A DNA stretch of 64,000 nucleotides, from positions 68,135 to 132,134 of the forward strand of contig NZFO01000016.1 in assembly GCA_002690705.1 (NCBI GenBank), in the 5' to 3' direction. This document shows positions 20,607 to 30,274 of the stretch, piece by piece; the first letter of the stretch is position 1, and each line of letters opens with the position of its first letter. Source of the stretch: Magnetovibrio sp. GTDB lineage: Bacteria > Pseudomonadota > Alphaproteobacteria > Rhodospirillales > Casp-alpha2. The position numbers and the translations under genes are program-made. The notes under the pieces are model-generated. The model was not told the DNA's origin and ran no database searches. It saw only the letters and a program-made list of their open reading frames with translations.

Positions 20607-21113
20607 TTATGCTAATCTGTTGAGTATCGTAAAGCTAAACGACGGACCACCAATATCCTCCGGCGGATGCGTCACTCGAGAGCTCTCAATCCATCCACCT
20701 TCATCTAATTCTGGGAAGAATACGTCCCCGGGAAAATCACCGTGGATAAGTGTGAGATAGATACGGTCAGCTTCGCCAAGGCATTGTGCATAAACCTCTG
20801 AGCCGCCAATTACAAAAATCTCTTCTCCGCCCTCTATTTTAGCAATCGCGCGCGCTTGTTTGAATGCACTTTGTATATCGTGAACAACATCAGCATCTGG
20901 AGGCGCAAAAACTTGACTTGATGTAATTACTAGATTCCTCCGGCCTGGCAGTGCCTTCCCTATCGACTCATACGTTTTGCGCCCCATAATCACTGGTAGC
21001 CCCATGGTAATCTGCTTAAAATATTTTAGGTCAGCCGATACATACCAAGGAATCTCACCTTGAATCCCAATCACTCTATTTTCTGCCATGGCAACGATAA
21101 GGCTCGTTCTCAT
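20607..21113 (-). CDS. folA: Dihydrofolate reductase
   Basis: FolA reduces dihydrofolate to tetrahydrofolate with NADPH, restoring the cofactor oxidised by ThyA. The 168-aa length is normal. Motifs seen are IQGEIPWYVSADLKYFKQIT (substrate site), PVIMGRKTYESIG and FVIGGSEVYAQCL (NADPH site). Its start codon overlaps the thyA stop by one base (TAATG-type overlap), so thyA and folA form one unit. Confidence 0.95.
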   Translation of the reverse strand: MRTSLIVAMAENRVIGIQGEIPWYVSADLKYFKQITMGLPVIMGRKTYESIGKALPGRRNLVITSSQVFAPPDADVVHDIQSAFKQARAIAKIEGGEEIFVIGGSEVYAQCLGEADRIYLTLIHGDFPGDVFFPELDEGGWIESSRVTHPPEDIGGPSFSFTILNRLA

Positions 21114-21907
21114 TACACTGCAATCGGGGCTGAAATATGAGGATGCGCTTCATATCCCACCAACTCAAAGTCCTCAAATCGGAACTCAAATAGATTCTCT
21201 ACATCACTGTTAATCTTCATTTTTGGCAATTTTAGTGGCGCACGGGTTAGTTGCTTATCCGCTTGCTCCAAATGATTAGTATAAATATGCGCATCGCCTA
21301 ATGTATGGACAAAATCTCCCACCTCTAGTTTACATACCTGCGCTACCATCATGGTCATCAACGCATAGGATGCAATATTAAAAGGAACGCCCAAGAAAAT
21401 ATCACAACTACGCTGATAAAGCTGACAAGATAGGTTTCCATTGGCAACGTAGAATTGGAATAAACAGTGACATGGTGGCAACGCCATCTTGTCGACTTCT
21501 GAGACATTCCAAGCGGAGACGACGTGGCGGCGTGAATATGGCGTTAACTTGAGGCTATCAATCACTTTAGAAATCTGATCGATTTTTTTTCCATTTGGCG
21601 CTGGCCAAGATCTCCACTGGTGCCCATATACGGGACCGAGCTCTCCATTTTCATCGGCCCATTCATCCCAAATAAAAACATTATTGTCCTGTAAATATCT
21701 GATATTGGTATCACCAGCTAAAAACCAGAGTAGTTCATGGATAATCGAACTAAGGTGTAATTTCTTAGTAGTTAATATTGGAAAGCCCTTACTAAGGTCA
21801 AACCGCATTTGATGACCAAATATACTCAGAGTTCCGGTTCCCGTACGATCAGCGCGTAACGTGCCTTTCTCTCTAACTTGGCGAAGCAGGTCGAGGTATT
21901 GTTGCAT
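21113..21907 (-). CDS. thyA: Thymidylate synthase
   Basis: ThyA methylates dUMP to dTMP using methylene-tetrahydrofolate. The 264-aa length is the short form typical of bacteria. The active-site Cys is in [12 protein letters not shown], followed by the dUMP-binding [17 protein letters not shown]. It is co-transcribed with folA, which recycles its folate product. Confidence 0.97.
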   Translation of the reverse strand: MQQYLDLLRQVREKGTLRADRTGTGTLSIFGHQMRFDLSKGFPILTTKKLHLSSIIHELLWFLAGDTNIRYLQDNNVFIWDEWADENGELGPVYGHQWRSWPAPNGKKIDQISKVIDSLKLTPYSRRHVVSAWNVSEVDKMALPPCHCLFQFYVANGNLSCQLYQRSCDIFLGVPFNIASYALMTMMVAQVCKLEVGDFVHTLGDAHIYTNHLEQADKQLTRAPLKLPKMKINSDVENLFEFRFEDFELVGYEAHPHISAPIAV

Positions 21908-22256
21908 TTATGAAGATTCCTAATTGCTCAATTAACGGAATAACAAATTTAGCCGTATGGTCAAGCTGGACTGAGGAAAGCGCTCGCTAAAGAATCGGTA
22001 AAACTACGATTTATGCTAGTTTATTTTTTCAAACTTTATGAATAAAAATTGGTTTACTCATCTACGGTTTGGTTATTTTCATCATTATTCAGATTTTTAA
22101 GGGTTTAAATTTTGTAGCCTTCGGTTCGCCCAACCTAAAAATAATAAATTACTCCAAAATTGGTAAATAGGTACGAAAGGAACTATACAATATTGATCTT
22201 CCGATAGGTTCGACTAACTATCACCCATAACAAGACTGTCATCAAGTGAGTGATCA
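21908..22256. other. Intergenic region between divergent thyA and the Ldh_2 gene
   Basis: These 349 bp should contain promoters for both directions. They are AT-rich and have no open frame of note, no clear inverted repeat and no convincing -35/-10 pair that I can assign. Confidence 0.4.
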
Positions 22257-23285
22257 ATGAGCCAAATTGTTGTTTTGAAGGCAGAAGAGCTTAAAAAGCT
22301 TACGGTCTCAGCATTTTTAAACACCGGCTTTAACATTGCTGATTCTGAGACCACCGCTGAGCTCTTAATAACGACTGAACTAATGGGGATTAGTACTCAT
22401 GGCGTCCACAGAGTAGAACAATATATAAAACGTATTCGTGCCGGCGTTGTGCCCGCCGTACCTCAAATTAAAGAATATGACAAAGCGGCCTCTGTAGCCA
22501 TCATCGATGGCGGTGGTGGTCAAGGCCAGGTGGTCGCCGCGCGGGCACTGGAGATATCTATTAACAAGGCGATAAAAACGGGATTAGGCTTTGTCAGCGT
22601 TCGAAACTCTAACCACTTAGGGGCTATGGCACCTTATGGATTCGCGGCAACCATAGCAGGACTAATTCTTATCTCCGGCACGACTGCATCACCTTCAATG
22701 GTACCCCATGGTGGACGAGATTTGCTGCTTGGTAATAATCCGGTAGGGTTTGCCGCGCCTTGTAAAGGGAATGCTCCTTTTATTCTGGATATAGCCTTAA
22801 GTATCGCCGCCAGAGGAAAAATGCGGGCCCTCCGGGATACTGGGAGGGCAATGCCTGCAGGTTGGGCCTTGGACCGAGATGGCAATCCAACAACAAACCC
22901 TCAGGCAGGACTTGAGGGTTTTATTCAATTCATCGGTGGTCATAAAGGTTATGGTTTGGCACTCGCCGTTGAAATTTTGTCAGGAATATTATCTGGTGGT
23001 CGCTTTTTAGATGACGTTGGCGATATGTGGGCTGCACGCGAGCCACAAGGAGTAAGTCACTTTTTCTTGGCGATCAATCCATCAACAATTATCGAGCGGG
23101 AGGAGTTTGATCATCGCATGAGGGTCTTTGTAGAAAAAATCAAAACATGTGCTCCTTACAATAAAGAGGGTGAAATCTTGCTTCCGGGTGAGATTGAATT
23201 CCGCACCATGGAGGAGCGCAGATTGGACGGTATTCCAATAAGCAATGAACTGGTTAAACGGATTGAGGATCTAGCCAAGCTATAA
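22257..23285 (+). CDS. Ldh_2-family (malate/L-lactate/ureidoglycolate type) NAD(P)-dependent dehydrogenase
   Basis: The 342-aa protein belongs to the Ldh_2 superfamily of 2-hydroxyacid or imino-acid oxidoreductases, unrelated to classical LDH. Recognisable parts are HGVHRVEQYIKRI near residue 60, VRNSNHLGAMAPYGFAA near 120 (catalytic His), LGNNPVGFAAP and GGHKGYGLALAVEILSG near 230. The substrate cannot be told. It precedes two peptide-type ABC permeases on the same strand, after a 420-bp gap. In other bacteria such enzymes are often linked with uptake of small organic acids, but that is only suggestive here. Confidence 0.85.
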   Translation: MSQIVVLKAEELKKLTVSAFLNTGFNIADSETTAELLITTELMGISTHGVHRVEQYIKRIRAGVVPAVPQIKEYDKAASVAIIDGGGGQGQVVAARALEISINKAIKTGLGFVSVRNSNHLGAMAPYGFAATIAGLILISGTTASPSMVPHGGRDLLLGNNPVGFAAPCKGNAPFILDIALSIAARGKMRALRDTGRAMPAGWALDRDGNPTTNPQAGLEGFIQFIGGHKGYGLALAVEILSGILSGGRFLDDVGDMWAAREPQGVSHFFLAINPSTIIEREEFDHRMRVFVEKIKTCAPYNKEGEILLPGEIEFRTMEERRLDGIPISNELVKRIEDLAKL

Positions 23286-23705
23286 CCACTAGTGGAACAC
23301 CCCCAAAGTAACAATCACGCTTATTCGAGCTGCCTTCGTATGATATGCAGTTAATGGGCCCACAAAATAGATACGCCAAAAAATTCTCCGGCCATGCAAG
23401 ACATGGGACTTAGACAAAAGTTCCGAAACCCTTGGACCCAAATTTTTAAGCACCCTCAGATTATCACTGATCTTTATGATCCGATAACAAACATTCAAAA
23501 CACCGCGGGTCGGTCTCAAAATAATGCCAGATCTTCATCCTTGGTTGCTTTGTGTTTTCGCATCAACTCGCATATCCTTGGCAAAAACAATATGTCTTGC
23601 GAGACAGACCACAGACTAATGATTACTGCTCCGTCGGCCTCTCACCTCAAAAATCGAGGTTCTACCGACGAAGTCGATATGAGATGGACAACAAGGACAT
23701 CAGTA
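23286..23705. other. Intergenic region upstream of the permease pair
   Basis: The permease frame is open upstream to 23394, but the extra residues look unlike a membrane protein and have no good start, so they are treated as non-coding. No remnant of a binding protein is recognisable here. Confidence 0.4.
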
Positions 23706-24677
23706 ATGCTGCGTTTTGCGTTAACCCGGTTTATAGAAATGATTGTCCTTTTGTTGATTATGTCCTTCATTATTTATGGGTTGATTGGTTTGATGCCGGG
23801 CGATCCTATTGATGAAAGGATCACCTCCAACCCCGAATTGACATCCGCAGACATCGCGCAATTAAAAGCATTACACGGTTTAGATAAGCCGGTTATAGAG
23901 CGGTACGGTCATTGGTTGTCATCAGCGGTCCAAGGAGATTTTGGATTCTCACGTATTCACGCGAAACCAGCACTTACAGTAATGTTTCCCTACCTTGTGA
24001 ATACGCTGATCTTAATGTCTTCAGCCATTGGATTAGCGCTCACTGTGTCTATACCAATCGGGATTTTCGTCGCTGTAAAACCTAATTCGTGGTTCGATTA
24101 CATTATTAATTTTTTATGTTTTGCTGGTATCTCCATACCCCCCTTTTGGCTCGCCCTCTTGGTAATGATCATATTTTCGGTCACGCTAGGATGGTTGCCT
24201 GCCAGCGGGATGGGAACTATCGGTGACGACAGCTTAGCAGATATCTTAAAGCATATGTTGTTGCCGGTTAGCGTTCTTGCGGTTCATTCTGTGGGCAGCT
24301 ACGTGCGCTTTATTCGCGCTAGCACAATTCAAGTGATGCGCCTCGATTTTATTAGAACAGCCCGAGCGAAAGGTCTGAGCCAAACCTCCGTCGTACTGAG
24401 GCATGCTCTCAGGAATGCTCTCTTGCCATTCATTACTGTAGTGGCCCTGAGCTTCGGTTCTTTGTTTTCAGGTGCATTGGTTACTGAAACGATGTTTTCA
24501 TGGCGTGGGATCGGAAAAATGATTTTTGACTCGGTACTAGGCAATGACTTTAACCTCGCACTAGTAGGGCTGCTATTCGCAACATTTATGACTTTATTGG
24601 GGAATATACTCGTTGATCTTGCCTACGCTGCAATTGATCCGCGCATTTCCCTAGACACGGGGAGCGGTTCAAGATGA
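23706..24677 (+). CDS. Dipeptide/oligopeptide-type ABC transporter permease (DppB-like)
   Basis: This inner-membrane permease has about six helices and the family N-terminus FALTRFIEMIVLLLIMSF followed by MPGDPIDE. The start at 23706 is chosen because AAGGA lies about 8 nt upstream and the protein then begins where DppB homologues begin (323 aa). The cytoplasmic EAA-type loop that contacts the ATPase is in IRTARAKGLSQTSVVLRHAL. It overlaps the next permease gene by 4 bp. No binding protein or ATPase gene is adjacent, so the substrate is unknown. Confidence 0.88.
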   Translation: MLRFALTRFIEMIVLLLIMSFIIYGLIGLMPGDPIDERITSNPELTSADIAQLKALHGLDKPVIERYGHWLSSAVQGDFGFSRIHAKPALTVMFPYLVNTLILMSSAIGLALTVSIPIGIFVAVKPNSWFDYIINFLCFAGISIPPFWLALLVMIIFSVTLGWLPASGMGTIGDDSLADILKHMLLPVSVLAVHSVGSYVRFIRASTIQVMRLDFIRTARAKGLSQTSVVLRHALRNALLPFITVVALSFGSLFSGALVTETMFSWRGIGKMIFDSVLGNDFNLALVGLLFATFMTLLGNILVDLAYAAIDPRISLDTGSGSR

Positions 24678-25591
24678 TGACACACGCAATCTCTGACGGC
24701 TTTGGACATATCTCTCAGCGGCGCTGGGAGCGCTTTCAGCGAAACAAACTTGCGATGGCGAGCACCGTCATACTATGTCTACTTATCACAACCGCGTTAA
24801 CAGCGCCGCTAACGGAAACTTGGCTGGGATTAGATGCCAACAGTGTCGACTTAAAATCGCGCTTGCAAGGTCCTTCACTTGACCATCCCTTGGGTACAGA
24901 TGACCTCGGCCGTGATATTTTTATCCGACTATCATACGGCGGACAAATTTCGCTGGCTGTTGCGCTATTCGCTACTTTATTCTCAACTGTAATAGGCACA
25001 GCAGTTGGTCTTTTAGCGGGGTATTCGGGCGGTCATTTAGATAGTATGCTCATGCGTTTCACCGACGGAATTATTTCGTTGCCGCTCCTTCCTCTTTTAA
25101 TAGTTTTGGTCGCACTTGATCTCTCAAAATTAGGTATTTCTGAGGCGAGTACTCAATCAGAAAACATAGCACTTTATCGAATAATTTTTGTGATTGCGCT
25201 TTTTGGGTGGACAACGGTCGCCCGTCTCGTTCGAGCTGAGACGTTAGCCTTAAAAAATCAAGCTTTTGTTCTTGCGGCTGAGGCTCTTGGTGCCTCCGCA
25301 CCGCGTATCGTATCGTATCACATACTTCCCAACATTTTCTCCACTATTATCGTGGCCACAACCTTATCCGTAGGGAATATAATATTGTTAGAATCCGTAC
25401 TCAGTTTTCTCGGTATGGGCATTCAACCCCCTACAGCCAGTTGGGGCAACATGTTGACGGGTTCGCAGGATTTGATGTGGTCCTCACCGCAACTTGCCAT
25501 TTGGCCGGGCATGATGATTTTCTTTACTGTCATCTCGTTTAATTTTTTTGGGGACGGATTACAGGAGGCTCTCGACCCCAAAGCTTCATGA
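24674..25591 (+). CDS. Dipeptide/oligopeptide-type ABC transporter permease (DppC-like)
   Basis: The 305-aa partner permease has a cytoplasmic N-terminus, a first helix at about 27-47 and then the periplasmic motif HPLGTDDLGRDIFIRLSYGG, a hallmark of DppC/OppC proteins. The EAA loop is LAAEALGASAPRIVSYHILP. It overlaps dppB by 4 bp (ATGA), so the pair is coupled and should form the membrane channel. The required ATPases and substrate-binding protein must be encoded elsewhere. Confidence 0.9.
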   Translation: MMTHAISDGFGHISQRRWERFQRNKLAMASTVILCLLITTALTAPLTETWLGLDANSVDLKSRLQGPSLDHPLGTDDLGRDIFIRLSYGGQISLAVALFATLFSTVIGTAVGLLAGYSGGHLDSMLMRFTDGIISLPLLPLLIVLVALDLSKLGISEASTQSENIALYRIIFVIALFGWTTVARLVRAETLALKNQAFVLAAEALGASAPRIVSYHILPNIFSTIIVATTLSVGNIILLESVLSFLGMGIQPPTASWGNMLTGSQDLMWSSPQLAIWPGMMIFFTVISFNFFGDGLQEALDPKAS

Positions 25592-25602
25592 TTTTTATGC
25601 GG

Positions 25603-25651
25603 GAGAGCCGGACAATTATGAGAGCTCTAGATTAATTTGATTGTCCCTCTC
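25603..25651 (+). terminator. Stem-loop just after the DppC-like gene
   Basis: Arms GAGAG-cc-GGACAAT and ATTGTCC-CTCTC give 12 base pairs with a 2-nt bulge and a 23-nt loop, starting 12 bp after the stop codon. No U-run follows, so it may protect the 3' end of the mRNA or act with Rho rather than as an intrinsic terminator. Confidence 0.35.
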
Positions 25652-25948
25652 AAGGGTTATTCAATACATCAAAAATGAAAACTTATCATTTCTCTTACTC
25701 GCTTGTGAAGAATTACTCACTGTGTCCGAACCAGCCACCTTAATCGCCGATTTATCATTTGTGACATTTTTATTTCGATGTAAAGCTTTTAACAGACATT
25801 GCATCGATCACGACTTACACAGTAAACAAAAACAAATCGTATCGTTTTATATGAATTCGTAAAGGTTTCCCTCAGAGAACACCTATGCAAGACACCTTCG
25901 TGGCAGAGTGTGGTTTAAATAATTCAGATAATTTTAATGCTTACTCGC

Positions 25949-25978
25949 TTGCGAAATGCCGGCTCTAACGCCTATACT
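25949..25978 (+). promoter_or_regulatory. Sigma70-type promoter of the tmRNA gene
   Basis: TTGCGA (25949-25954) and TATACT (25973-25978) are separated by 18 bp. The predicted start falls at about 25985, which is exactly where the first hairpin of the tmRNA acceptor piece begins (GCTGG-TATG-CCAGC). Confidence 0.6.
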
Positions 25979-25984
25979 ATATAT

Positions 25985-26064
25985 GCTGGTATGCCAGCTA
26001 TGGTGATAAACGCCCTGCGAAATAAGCGTTGCGGACCCGGGGGCAGTGCCCGGCGCCTCCACCA
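25985..26064 (+). ncRNA. ssrA: tmRNA, acceptor piece (3' half) of a permuted two-piece tmRNA
   Basis: This part holds the tRNA-like 3' half. A T-arm of the form GGACCCGGGGGCAGTGCCCG is followed by CGCCTCC, discriminator A and an encoded CCA ending at 26064. CGCCTCC pairs with GGGGGCG at 26111-26117 to give a 7-bp acceptor stem with one G-U pair. The first hairpin, GCTGG-TATG-CCAGC (25985-25998), lies at the predicted transcription start. The order, with the 3' half before the 5' half, is the circularly permuted form known from Alphaproteobacteria. The exact 5' end is estimated. Confidence 0.85.
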
Positions 26065-26110
26065 ATTAAGCTTTTTAGTTAGTTAGGATTTAAATCCTTA
26101 AGGGAGTTTA
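26065..26110 (+). other. Intervening segment of the permuted tmRNA precursor
   Basis: These 46 nt join the CCA end of the acceptor piece to the 5' end of the coding piece and are expected to be cut out during maturation. They contain a perfect 14-bp palindrome AGGATTTAAATCCT (26085-26098), which would form a hairpin in the precursor. Confidence 0.7.
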
Positions 26111-26320
26111 GGGGGCGAAATAGGATCGACGTGCGTAATAAAGGCTTGGTTTTTGCTCGGTGGGGTTCCGCCGTTACCGGACCAAATTTTATAGTTGCAA
26201 ACGACAACTATGCTGAGGCTCGCCTGGCTGCGTAATGCGGCCTGGTGAACCACTTTTAAAGCCCTTTCGGTTAGCACCGTAAGGCGGGGTTCGGGTGGCA
26301 CCTGGCAACAGAAGCCCCCA
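26111..26320 (+). ncRNA. ssrA: tmRNA, coding piece (5' half with tag reading frame)
   Basis: The piece starts with GGGGGCGAAATAGGATCGAC, the conserved 5' end of tmRNA. The resume codon GCA at 26197 opens the tag frame and reads ANDNYAEARLAA, then TAA (26233-26235). This is a typical degradation tag: ANDN for SspB and a C-terminal AA for ClpX. A pseudoknot-like region with GGTGAACCAC and CACCTGGCAACAGAAGCC follows. Together with the upstream acceptor piece it rescues stalled ribosomes. The 3' end near 26320 is estimated by comparison with the family. The adjacent sspB gene encodes the tag adaptor. Confidence 0.88.
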
Positions 26321-26458
26321 CTTTTACTGCGTAAAAAAAGCAAAGACCGTAAGGTCACGATTTAAATCAATCCATCATTATTTTCCGAAAAATAACAGCC
26401 TGTTTTTTTCAACGCGTCAGGGCTTTTGTCATCGGCAATTCCAGAGTAAAATAAAGCG

Positions 26459-26968
26459 ATGGTTGAAGATAAATTTCAATATGATATCTGGTTCGAAGAA
26501 GCATTGCGCCAAGTAATCCATCGTTCACTAGCGCTGATTGCTGACGAGGGCCTTTACGGTGATCATCACTTTTACGTGACGTTCAAAACTGAAAATACAG
26601 GCGTTAGGATTCCCCCCTACCTTAGCGAACAGCACCCAGATGAAATGACCATTGTGTTGCAACATCAGTTCGATAATTTGACTGTCACGGAACAAGGTTT
26701 CTCCGTGGAGCTGCGGTTCAATGGAAAACCAGAAAAATTGGAGATTCCGTTTGATGCGGTCACCTCGTTCGCTGACCCGAGTGTAAACTTTGGGTTACAG
26801 TTGAAAACCTTAGAAATGGATGAGGAGGACTTCGAGGCATTGAGCATCGATCCCGTAAATTCAAGCGATGCCCCAAGCCCAAAAAATTTAGTTAGCAGCG
26901 ATAAGGGTGATAAAAAAAATAGGAAAACTGGTGAAGTGATCGCCTTAGATACTTTCCGGAAAAAATAA
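26459..26968 (+). CDS. sspB: SspB, adaptor that delivers ssrA-tagged proteins to ClpXP
   Basis: The 169-aa protein has the SspB fold region (about residues 5-110), with YGDHHFYVTFKTENTGVRIP near the start, and a variable acidic linker. It ends in GEVIALDTFRKK, the short tail that resembles the ClpX-binding tail of alphaproteobacterial SspB. It recognises the N-terminal part of the tmRNA tag, here ANDNYAE. The gene lies about 140 bp after the tmRNA gene on the same strand, so adaptor and tag are encoded side by side. Confidence 0.92.
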   Translation: MVEDKFQYDIWFEEALRQVIHRSLALIADEGLYGDHHFYVTFKTENTGVRIPPYLSEQHPDEMTIVLQHQFDNLTVTEQGFSVELRFNGKPEKLEIPFDAVTSFADPSVNFGLQLKTLEMDEEDFEALSIDPVNSSDAPSPKNLVSSDKGDKKNRKTGEVIALDTFRKK

Positions 26969-27026
26969 TTTGTCATCTGTTTCAGATCACACATTAGAAA
27001 AATACTAATGTTTTCGTGAGGAGAAT

Positions 27027-28643
27027 ATGACTGATTTCATCCACCGTACAATGTTTGAACTTAGCGAAGACTATACGCCGTACCGTAAGCTATCAGATGC
27101 ATCAATCTGCATCTCAAAGTTCAAAAATCAGGAAGTTTTAACGATAGAAGCAGATGTGATGAAACGGTTGGCTAACGAGGCTTATCGGGATGTTTCGCAT
27201 CTACTACGTCCTAAGCACTTAGAGCAATTGGCCAGTATTCTGAGCGACCCTGAGGCCTCAGAAAATGATAGGTATGTTGCGCTCGACCTTTTAAAAAACG
27301 CCAATATAGCTGCGGGTGGTATCCTACCCATGTGCCAAGACACGGGTAACGCTTTAGTCTTTGGCAAGAAAGGTCAAGGTGTCTGGACGGGTTTCAACGA
27401 CGAAGCAGTCTTAGCAGAGGGTATTCGCCAAGCTTATGCTGAAAATAACCTACGTTACTCAATGGTCTCACCTATGGACATGTTCGCCGAAGTGAATACT
27501 GGTGACAATATGCCCGTTCAATTCGATCTTCATGCAACCGATGGCGATGAATACTCATTCTTATTCATAGCCAAAGGCGGCGGATCTGCGAACAAGACTT
27601 TCTTGTATCAACAGACTAAAGCCTTGTTAAATGAAGAGGCGTTATTAGATTTCCTTGATAAAAAGATCCGCACACTCGGCACAGCTGCGTGTCCGCCGTA
27701 CCATCTTGCTATAGTCATAGGTGGAACTTCAGCCGAGATGACACTTAAAGCAACAAAATTGGCGTCATGCAGATACCTTGATGCATTACCAACTCACGGG
27801 AATCCTTATGGCCAAGCATATCGTGACTTAGAATGGGAAGCAAAGATACTGGCTATTACTCAAAAGCTGGGTATTGGCGCTCAGTTTGGTGGTAAATATT
27901 TCTGCCATGACGTGCGTGTTATTCGATTAGCGCGACATGGCGCTTCATGTCCAGTGGGAGTCGGTGTTTCGTGCTCGGCGGATAGACAAATTAAAGCCAA
28001 AATCACACGCAACGGTGTTTTTTTAGAACAGTTGGAAACTAACCCGGCTAAATACATGCCTGACATTACCAACGAAGACCTGAATAAAGACGTAATCGAT
28101 ATTGATCTCAATCAGTCTATGGATAAGGTTCGTGCAACGCTCTCTAAATACCCCATTAAAACCCGACTTAATCTATCCGGAGCCTTAATCGTAGCACGTG
28201 ACATTGCGCACGCTAAACTTAAGGAGCGGATTGATTCCGGCGAGCAGTTACCTCAGTACTTCAAGGATTACGGCGTTTACTACGCCGGTCCTGCCAAGAC
28301 ACCAAAAGGCTATGCTTCGGGATCTTTTGGCCCAACGACGGCCGGACGAATGGACCCTTACGTAGATCAGTTTCAAGCAGCCGGAGGCTCTTTGATAATG
28401 CTCGCAAAAGGTAATCGCTCGAGCTTGGTGACAGAGTCATGCAAAATACATGGAGGATTTTATCTTGGGTCTATCGGTGGCCCAGCTGCACGACTAGCCA
28501 AAGATTGCATAAAAGGTGTTAAATTAGTCGAATACGAGGAGCTTGGCATGGAAGCAATTTGGAAAATAGATATTGAAAATTTTCCAGCTTTTATCGTAAT
28601 TGACGACAAGGGTAATGACTTTTTCGCTGAGTTCATGCAATGA
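27027..28643 (+). CDS. fumA: Fumarate hydratase class I (Fe-S dependent)
   Basis: The enzyme interconverts fumarate and malate in the citric acid cycle using a [4Fe-4S] cluster. The 538-aa single chain carries both the N-terminal domain, with cluster Cys in [16 protein letters not shown], and the C-terminal domain with [20 protein letters not shown]. Candidate cluster Cys residues also occur in [12 protein letters not shown] and [11 protein letters not shown]. An SDR gene overlaps the end by 4 bp (ATGA). Confidence 0.93.
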   Translation: MTDFIHRTMFELSEDYTPYRKLSDASICISKFKNQEVLTIEADVMKRLANEAYRDVSHLLRPKHLEQLASILSDPEASENDRYVALDLLKNANIAAGGILPMCQDTGNALVFGKKGQGVWTGFNDEAVLAEGIRQAYAENNLRYSMVSPMDMFAEVNTGDNMPVQFDLHATDGDEYSFLFIAKGGGSANKTFLYQQTKALLNEEALLDFLDKKIRTLGTAACPPYHLAIVIGGTSAEMTLKATKLASCRYLDALPTHGNPYGQAYRDLEWEAKILAITQKLGIGAQFGGKYFCHDVRVIRLARHGASCPVGVGVSCSADRQIKAKITRNGVFLEQLETNPAKYMPDITNEDLNKDVIDIDLNQSMDKVRATLSKYPIKTRLNLSGALIVARDIAHAKLKERIDSGEQLPQYFKDYGVYYAGPAKTPKGYASGSFGPTTAGRMDPYVDQFQAAGGSLIMLAKGNRSSLVTESCKIHGGFYLGSIGGPAARLAKDCIKGVKLVEYEELGMEAIWKIDIENFPAFIVIDDKGNDFFAEFMQ

Positions 28644-29377
28644 GATCAATAACCTTAATTACAGGTGAATCTCGTGGGATTGGAGCTCAAACTGCAAAGG
28701 CGTGTGCAGAAGCAGGCCATATTCTTGCGATAAATTATAATGTCAACGAACATGCCGCGCAGTCGGTCGCAGCTGATATAAGGGCAGGTGGTGGGACAGC
28801 CTTAATTGTGAGAGCAAATGTTGCAATCGAGAGTGATGTGGTAGCCATGTTCGATTTTATTTTAGAAAAATTTGGTCGAATTACAGGTCTTGTCAACAAC
28901 GCCGGCATTCATGGCCCCCACGGCCGGGTTGAGTCGCTATCAAATATGGATATAACTATTGTTCTGGAAATCAACGTACGCGGTTATTTTCTGTGCGCAC
29001 GTGAAGCTATTCAGCATATGTCAACCAACCATGGTGGCCGAGGTGGCGGGATTGTAAATGTTTCATTTGGCTCCGCTCACTTTGGCGACCCGGGTTGTGG
29101 CGTTATATATGCCGCATCCAAAGGAGCGGTAAATAGTTTGACAATTGGCTTGTCGCAAGAAGTTGCCGGTGAGGGAATTCGCGTAAACACCGTGGCACCG
29201 GGCATAACAGAGACCGATATGCCACCAAAAGACAAATTAGCCAACGCCCATACACTAATACTCATGGGACGCCCCGGTCAACCAGATGGAGTAGCAGCAG
29301 CCATTTTATGGTTGTTGTCAAATAAGTCCGGATATGTGGCAGGAGCCAATATTCGGGTTGCCGGTGGTTGTTTGTGA
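28640..29377 (+). CDS. Short-chain dehydrogenase/reductase (SDR, FabG-like)
   Basis: The 245-aa protein has a Rossmann fold with the cofactor motif TGESRGIG at residues 8-15, NNAG at about 86-89 and the catalytic YAASK near residue 155. The position of the usual second Ser in VNVSS is Phe (VNVSFGS), but a Ser follows two residues on. The ending [13 protein letters not shown] is family-like. Substrate is unknown. It overlaps the fumarase gene by 4 bp and the next hydrolase gene by 4 bp, so the three are probably one transcript. Confidence 0.85.
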   Translation: MRSITLITGESRGIGAQTAKACAEAGHILAINYNVNEHAAQSVAADIRAGGGTALIVRANVAIESDVVAMFDFILEKFGRITGLVNNAGIHGPHGRVESLSNMDITIVLEINVRGYFLCAREAIQHMSTNHGGRGGGIVNVSFGSAHFGDPGCGVIYAASKGAVNSLTIGLSQEVAGEGIRVNTVAPGITETDMPPKDKLANAHTLILMGRPGQPDGVAAAILWLLSNKSGYVAGANIRVAGGCL

Positions 29378-30000
29378 GTTCTCTAAACATATTGGTTAAC
29401 GGCTCAAAAGAGGCATTCCATACCATATGCCTAGCGCACGGCGCGGGGGCACCGATGGATAGTCCATTTATGCAGGCTTTTGCAGAAGGTTTGGCTGCAC
29501 GCGACTTTATTGTAGCTCGGTTTGAATTCCCGTATATGGCTGAACGCAGAGAAAGTGGGCAGAAGAAACCTCCCAATCACCCAAAAATTTTAATCGAGAC
29601 TTGGCGCACAGTCATCAAAAAACTACGCCCATCCAGGCCTTTAATTATCGGCGGCAAATCAATGGGTGGCCGAATGGCCTCTTTTATTGCTGATCAAACT
29701 GACGTTGCCGGGCTGGTCTGCCTCGGTTATCCCTTCCACGCTCCGAGAGTCCCTCCACATCCGGACCGCTTAAAACACCTTGAAAGGCTCAAAACACCTA
29801 CGCTAATTTGCCAAGGTACACGTGACCCCTTTGGAACAAAAGAAGAGGTAAAAAATTATGCTCTAAGCGCAAGGGTCCAGTTACAATGGCTGGAGGATGG
29901 AGATCACAGCTTCAAGCCAAGAAAAAAATCATGCCGCACCCAACAAATGAATTGGGAGACTGCCCTTGACTCAATCGTGAGCTTTACCTCGTCGTTATAA
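29374..30000 (+). CDS. Alpha/beta hydrolase (KANL3/Tex30-like family)
   Basis: The start GTG overlaps the SDR stop (GTGA), giving 208 aa. The order of motifs fits small alpha/beta hydrolases: LAHGAGAPMDSPFMQAFAEG (oxyanion region), nucleophile elbow GGKSMGGRMAS (Ser after G-K), Asp in QGTRDPFGTKEEV and His in DGDHSFKPRK. Physiological substrate is unknown. Confidence 0.82.
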   Translation: MSSLNILVNGSKEAFHTICLAHGAGAPMDSPFMQAFAEGLAARDFIVARFEFPYMAERRESGQKKPPNHPKILIETWRTVIKKLRPSRPLIIGGKSMGGRMASFIADQTDVAGLVCLGYPFHAPRVPPHPDRLKHLERLKTPTLICQGTRDPFGTKEEVKNYALSARVQLQWLEDGDHSFKPRKKSCRTQQMNWETALDSIVSFTSSL

Positions 30001-30274
30001 AAAAATTAATCTAGTTTCCGCACGTAAAATACTGGATCTGAATGTTTCCGTGGATGCTTACTGCACTATTCTTTAAAAGAAGATTACGCCATCTCAACGC
30101 CGAGTAGACGCTAATTGGTACTGGGCACATTAAGTTTAACGTCCTTTGGACAGACAACAATCCTTTAGGCCCAATGCACTCGTTCAATGCAACCCGTGTA
30201 ACCCACTCCCAACGGAACAGGCCTAATTTGGGTGCCTTACGCTGCGTTCGCTAGTATCCATCTCACTCTAAAAA

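Noticed and set aside
25641-25862. Short plus-strand frame of 73 codons after the DppC-like gene
   Set aside because: No ribosome-binding site, no recognisable domain and no conservation signal; it sits in a gap with a stem-loop and the tmRNA promoter.
26085-26364. Open frames on both strands over the tmRNA gene
   Set aside because: They overlap the two tmRNA pieces and have no coding character; the RNA explains the sequence.
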